Positions 58,970 to 64,000 of a stretch of DNA of 64,000 bases are shown here, piece by piece. A model generated the notes under the pieces. That model ran no database searches, was not told the DNA's origin, and saw only the letters and a program-made list of their open reading frames with translations. Position 1 is the first letter of the stretch; each line of letters starts with the position of its first letter. The stretch is from positions 19,853,991 to 19,917,990 of the forward strand of contig CM043942.1 in NCBI GenBank assembly GCA_014529385.2. Direction: 5' to 3'. The DNA comes from Adiantum capillus-veneris. Lineage: Eukaryota; Streptophyta; Polypodiopsida; Polypodiales; Pteridaceae. The position numbers and the translations under genes were made by a program.

Positions 58970-59762
58970 CGTGGATCTTATATCATTCAAGTGGTGGTGG
59001 TGGTTGTTGCGGTAATGGTGCTATCGATGCATCCACACCTCTAAGAGATCATCCACCTCTCTCTTTAGTAGATAGTACACTGACGGGTATGCCACGTACA
59101 CCTTGGTGATCACAAGAGTTTGATCCTAGCAAGGTGCACAAGACCAGGGATGGGGCACCAGTTATGGATAGGGCTAGAGATTCCATGCATCAGAGGGTTC
59201 ACCCCCTTTGTATAATGTAGTTTGGGCACTCTGTGATGTAGCATTGAGAAAATCACGATGGAAAGAGAAAGAATAACATCATTGATGCCATTCATAGAGA
59301 GTACAGGCTAGCAAAGGGATAAGATCTAGTCTCCAATGTCTGAATCACAAGAGTGGCTATTGTGACAATGCCATCGATTTGAAGCATGAGACCAATACAA
59401 AGCCAGAATGGTTGAACGCAAAGGAGTGGGTAGGGATTTCTTGAGAGCAGTAGGAGAATCCAGACAGGTTTTAGCATTAGCAAGATGCAGCTAGAGCATG
59501 CCTAGACTCTGTAGGATCTTCTCATCTTGGCAGTGGAGGCTACGAGACTCTTTGACATGAGTTTGTAAGTGTCATACACTATTTAAATAGTGCATGTAGA
59601 TATGTTTCAATTTTTATTTATGATTAAGCGTTTATATTACAAGAGCTTGCCATGAAGCATCCTTCGACGGGTAGAAAGAAGAAATGTGGATTCAAGCATG
59701 GCAGCTCTTCTTCTGCAACTTGAGGATGAGGTAGAGGACATCGATTGGGAGGCCTTACCTTG
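58970..59762 (+). pseudogene. CACTA-C tnpA-like relic
   Basis: Near 58990 'SSGGGGCCGNGAIDASTPL' matches 'SSGGGGGCCGDSATDASTP' of the young tnpA. Near 59480-59560 'QDAARACLDSVGSSHLGSGG' matches the conserved 'KDAARARVEAGSSHHLGSGG' region and is followed by a donor-like GTAAGT-type site. Stops and shifts lie between. The last exon-like part ends at TGA 59761-59763. Confidence 0.75.
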
Positions 59763-59834
59763 ATAAGTCTAGTCAATGTATATATTTTCATTTGTACATA
59801 TTGATGTATAGCTACTTATGTTTTGGTTCATATA

Positions 59835-60790
59835 TATTTTTAGACCGTAGATGTTATGTTTATGGTTATGTCTATTTTGATTATGGTTATGTTTAAGGTT
59901 ATAGTTATGGTTTCAAAATTTGGTTATGGTTATGGTTTTCAATTTACACGATGGTTATGGTTATGGTTTCAAATTTTTATGATGGTTATGGTTTTAGAAT
60001 TTGGTTATGGTTATGGTTATGGTTATGGTTTGAGGTTATGGTTAGGGTTTCGAATTTTGGTTATGGTTATGGTTTCAGAACTCAATTATGGTTATGTTAT
60101 GTGATTCACACAATGGTCATGGTTATGGTTTCATAATTCGGTTATGGTTGTGGTTTCAAAATCTGGCTATGGTTATGGTTTCAAAATTTAGTTAGAAATA
60201 TGGTTTGAGGTTATGATTATGGTTTCAAAATTTAATTATGGTTATGTTTTGTGATTTACACGATGGTTATGGTTATATATGGTTTCAAAATTTAGTTAGA
60301 AATATGATTTGAGGTTATGATTATGGTTTCAAAATTTAATTATGGTTATGTTTTATGACCTACATGATGGTTATGGTTATGGTTTCACAATTTGGTTATG
60401 GTTATGGTTTCAAAATTCGGTTATGGTTATGGTTTCAAAATTTAGTTAGAAATATGGTTTGAGGTTATGGTTATGGTTTCAAAGTTCAATTATGGCTATG
60501 TTTTGCAATTTACACGATGGTTTGGATATGGTTTTAGAATTTAATTATGGTTATGATTTCAAAATTTGTTAGAAATATATTTTCAAAATTCGGTTGGAAA
60601 TATGATTTGAGATTATGATTATGGTTTTAGAGTTCAATTATTGTTATGGTCTCAAAATTGGATAGGGTTTTAATATCTGTTTATGATTTAAGAGTTCAAT
60701 TATGGTTATGTTTTTCAATTTACACATGGTTATGGTCCGTGAGTAATGGTCTGCGAGTATCGTTATGGTTGTGTTTTGTGGATCTCATCA
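59835..60790. repeat. GGTTAT minisatellite
   Basis: Irregular 'ggttatggttatggtttc' units with 'aaaattta' spacers over about 0.95 kb. Frames through it (Met/Val/Tyr-rich) are artefacts. The pattern recalls the TAACC repeats of CACTA-A. Confidence 0.85.
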
Positions 60791-60939
60791 TGGTCAATAT
60801 GTACTCACACTTCTATGTAATTTTCAAGCAAACGAAAGATGGAGTGAGGTTTCTTTTTCACTCTCTTCTTTGATTTGAGAGGACTGCTTTTGGTGCCGTA
60901 GTACATCCAGCACCAGATGCCAGCCTTCTTTGCTCAAAT

Positions 60940-61160
60940 TTTTCACAAGTTTTGGCATTGGTATTAGCGTCCATATAGGCATCAGTATTCAGGTCAGTAT
61001 TTGCATCGATATGCACATATTATATTGCAATGGGTATACCAATGCCTACTATACCGATGGGCATACTGACGTAATGGTAGTGACACTCATATTGGGGATC
61101 ATATTGATGGGAAAGTTTTTTATAACTTGTTTATTTCCATTGGTATGGGTGACGTTATTT
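60940..61160. repeat. Possible worn CACTA-C 3' subterminal repeats
   Basis: Strings such as GGTATTAGCGTCCATATAGG, GCATCAGTATTC, TTGCATCGATATG and ACCGATGGGCATACTGACG resemble decayed GCGTCGCTATAGG repeats in both orientations. They lie where the 3' end of CACTA-C should be. No CACTA terminus is recognisable. Confidence 0.4.
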
Positions 61161-62689
61161 GCGCGTAGTATTGTAATGTGATTTTTTGGATATTTTACAT
61201 ATTTTTTTGGCATCCCCTTATAAAGATAAATAATGTGACCCCAAACAAACTTATGCAATCAGCAAATGGAGAATGATGTCATCACCAAGAGGGATAGGGC
61301 CACTCACGACCATGAGGCCGGTCCGAGTAGCATTCTGACGAATGATAATGTTTGTGTCCTCGAGCCTCCAGCCCCGGACTGGTCCTAGGTGGATCCTTGG
61401 TTATGAAAAAATTCTATAAGTTAGCATAAATTCTTCGTGATTTATAACATTGCATCCATTAGGTAGCAGATAGGTACTTAGGAAATATTAAATTGGCCAA
61501 GAATGCAAGAACACCTTTCAAGAAACATCGTGCACTTGTTTGTTGAACTAGGTAAGAAAGATTTTGGTTAGTCTGGATGAGCTAGGAAAGATCTAATTGA
61601 TCATCCTTAAGACAACTTGTCTCAAGACCACCTCTAATTTCTTGATATATTTTCACTTGAGGTGATGAATAATGATGGTTTATAAGGCCACTTTTAAGTC
61701 TGCCATGCCCGTGAACAATGTGTCTCTACTCTACTCATTTCTTCATGTTTTTAGGATACCATTTTCTTATCACAAGGGAGCCACCCCGCTGTATCAACAA
61801 CTGGTTAAGCGCATGCATTTCTTCTTTCACCTCAAAATTTGAATAAGGAATGGATGCCATTTTTCACCTTTGTATAGATGATCTTTAGACAAGAATAGTA
61901 ATGGTCCTGATTATTATGTCACTGTTTTGGTTGATAGTACAATGCTTTTGAATGCTGCTTTCAATACTTGTTTTAAGGAATGACTGCTACCTAAAGTTGA
62001 AAGGAATCATAATTTTAAGCATAAAAAGAATGTTGTAGTAATTAGAAAAGAAAGAAACATGTGTGAGCATGGGGTGGTAAGTAGGGATCGAATCAAGTTA
62101 TTGATCATGGATGGGACGACTTGATTAGTCGGGTAGCTATCTCTCCCCATGCATTAACATTTTGTAAACTTCTTTAGTGGAAGAGGAATCTACCAATAGT
62201 TGTGTCCTTACTCATGTGGAATCAAAAAAGTGTTGGAAGAAAATTTCTTAGCCCATTTCTGGAGGTTATAGGGCCAAAAATGTTATTTTAGATTTTGTCC
62301 CATTTTTGCTTGCAAGATAGGACAAGGCCTTTTTCTAGGGTTATAATCTCAAGACATTGCCAATGTTAAGAGACTCTTCCTTGTATTTTTCAGAGACTGT
62401 AATTTTTATTAGGCATAGAGATCTTTCATGGACCTCGTCATGACTTTAGAGTCTCTAAGTTGGGTATCACTCCATATAATATGTATGTATAGTCTTTCCA
62501 CATACTATGCAAATGTTCACACACAAAAATCTGAGCACTCTTGCCCTTTTTATGTAGTTTTTTTTTAGGTTGGAGTGTGCCCCAGGCCAGCAAGTAGCAC
62601 TCTTTTCTCAGTCAAAAATAGATCCTACTTTTTGGAGTCTTTTTTAAAAACAATTAGGCACTGCCTTTGGGAGTCAATTCTCACCGCTT
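61161..62689. other. No clear gene; probable decayed retroelement interior
   Basis: Frames are short and broken. The stretch leads into the integrase region on the plus strand, so it may be worn pol sequence, but I cannot identify domains. Confidence 0.35.
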
Positions 62690-63339
62690 TTCCTACTTCA
62701 AAATTGATGACCCTAAATGATCGCTGATATGCTTACAAAAATGATTCATTTATGCCTTGTCAAGACAAAATTTATGACCAACGATATAGCTCAAGATTTT
62801 ATGAAAGTTGTCTTTATGTATCACGTTTTACTTTGCCACATAATTCTAGATCGTGATACAAAATTCATTGTAAATTTTTGGAAAGCTTTCTTCTCACCCG
62901 CAGGAACCCAATTGGCCTTTAATACTGCTTATCATCCTCAAATTGAGGGACAAATAGAAAGAATAAATCAAATCATCGAGGGCATATTATGATCTTACTA
63001 TATAGGCATGAATATAGTAACTGGTCTAGATATTTATAATTAAATGAACTTTATATAACTCCTCATTCCAATATACAATTGGGATGTCTCCTTTTCAAGA
63101 ACTATACGGACAAGAGTGTCTTACTCCATTAAAGTGGACAAAACCACTTGTAAGAGTTCAAACATCCAAAGATATATTGGATGAGATGGAATTGCTGGGC
63201 AGATTCACTACAAGAAGATATAAAGACTTCTCAAGATAGATAGAAGAGTTATGATGACCCTAAATTATTTGTTCAACTTTTTAAAGAAGGGGATATGGTA
63301 TTCTTTAGAGTGAAGCCCATATAGAGAGCAATTGCGTAC

Positions 63340-63397
<58 letters not shown>

Positions 63398-63738
63398 AGA
63401 GAGAAAGAGAGAAATCTTATCGACTATTGTTACCATCGCATAGCGAGGTACATGATGTTTTCTCTGTTAGCTTGCTTAAGAGGTATATACTTGATCCAAA
63501 TGACATTCTTGATGATTCTTTGTTATCTATTGCAATCATGGTAGTTTTGGGATACACCCTAAAGCTATTCTTCAAAGTAGGAGTAAATTTCTTTGCAATC
63601 GGACCATCACTGAACACCTTATCAAATGGTCAACTTATCACGAGTAGGATGCTACTTTAGAACGTGATGAGGTATTGAGACTTAATCATCCTTCATGTTG
63701 AGTTGAGGACACCTCATATTTTTTCAAGTGTGGGAGGA
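62690..63738 (+). pseudogene. Ty3/gypsy integrase and C-terminal segment, decayed
   Basis: The integrase core at 62717-62992 has LTKMIHL, the catalytic-type 'DRDTKFIVNFWKAFF', and 'GTQLAFNTAYHPQIEGQIE' with the expected Asp and Glu. It then ends at a stop. Broken frames follow, then 'HSEVHDVFSVSLLKRYILDP' (63438-63497), the standard element tail before the chromodomain region. A TG/GA microsatellite (63340-63395) lies inside. A purine tract precedes the LTR at 63739. Confidence 0.8.
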
Positions 63739-64000
63739 TGTAAGATCCCCAATTTTTTGGTCTCTTTTAAAAATTTAAAAAATAGTTTCAATGTCGGCTT
63801 CTTAAATTCTTTTTGTTTAAAATGATCGTTCAACAATGTTGCAAGGGTTTAAAATGAAAAGCAAGGGCATTTTCATGCTTGAGTAGGTCACAAAGATGTT
63901 TGATTCAATTTCAAAAAAAATTGTTTTTTATGTTTTTCTTCCTTTTCTTTGTCTTTTCAGTGTTTTTTTTGAAAAGCAAGGCCCAATAGTGAGTCTACAA
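63739..64000 (+). repeat. Start of a gypsy 3' LTR
   Basis: TGTAAGATCCCC follows the purine tract GTGTGGGAGGA, the usual start of a plant Ty3 LTR. The LTR runs off the window. Confidence 0.6.

Noticed and set aside
59856-60136. Met/Val/Tyr/Gly-rich open frames
   Set aside because: They come from the GGTTAT minisatellite.

Overview
This is nuclear DNA from a land plant with a large, repeat-rich genome. The evidence is GT-AG introns with plant-type splice sites, plant CACTA (En/Spm) transposons with tnp2 and tnpA genes, LINE and Ty3 remains, many CT/GA microsatellites, and one GH3 auxin-amido synthetase gene. The GH3 has a divergent N-terminus and a long tail, which would fit a fern, lycophyte or gymnosperm, but the sequence does not settle the lineage.

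Layout. 1-1.3 kb: LTR-like sequence. 1.5-14.43 kb: an old, broken, minus-strand CACTA element (CACTA-A). It keeps a tnp2 pseudogene, a tandem-repeat leader, an array of four large hairpins, a TAACC-type minisatellite and a probable terminus. A younger CACTA copy (element 1, 4927-12439, 3-bp duplication CTA) sits inside it. 14.4-18.9 kb: microsatellites, a hAT-type fragment, a tRNA-like repeat and otherwise featureless DNA. 18.96-21.2 kb: two LINE 3' ends, tail to tail. 21746-36671: CACTA element 2 (duplication TCG), split by a third copy in inverse orientation (element 3, 25877-33413, duplication ATT) that landed in exon 4 of element 2's tnp2 gene. 36.7-39.4 kb: antisense LINE reverse transcriptase. 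40717-43155: the GH3 gene, four exons, the only intact host gene seen. 43.2-56.4 kb: mainly intergenic, with small inverted-repeat elements, a hAT-type MITE nested in a relative, and a tandem duplication of about 0.96 kb. 56.4-64 kb: two decayed Ty3/gypsy integrase regions and a third, much decayed CACTA element (CACTA-C) on the plus strand.

The three young CACTA copies belong to one family: 12-14 bp CACTACAAGAGG termini, subterminal arrays of the GCGTCGCTA motif in both orientations that form long palindromes, a six-exon tnp2-like transposase gene and a three-exon tnpA-like gene. Each also carries, in its 5' region, a decayed fragment of a heavy-metal-associated (HMA) domain gene, which looks like host gene capture. 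No copy is fully coding. Element 1 has a 1-nt frameshift in tnp2 but an intact tnpA. Element 2 has an intact tnpA but an interrupted and internally deleted tnp2. Element 3 has a 188-bp net loss in tnp2 and a nonsense codon in tnpA. All are presumably non-autonomous for tnp2 unless supplied in trans.
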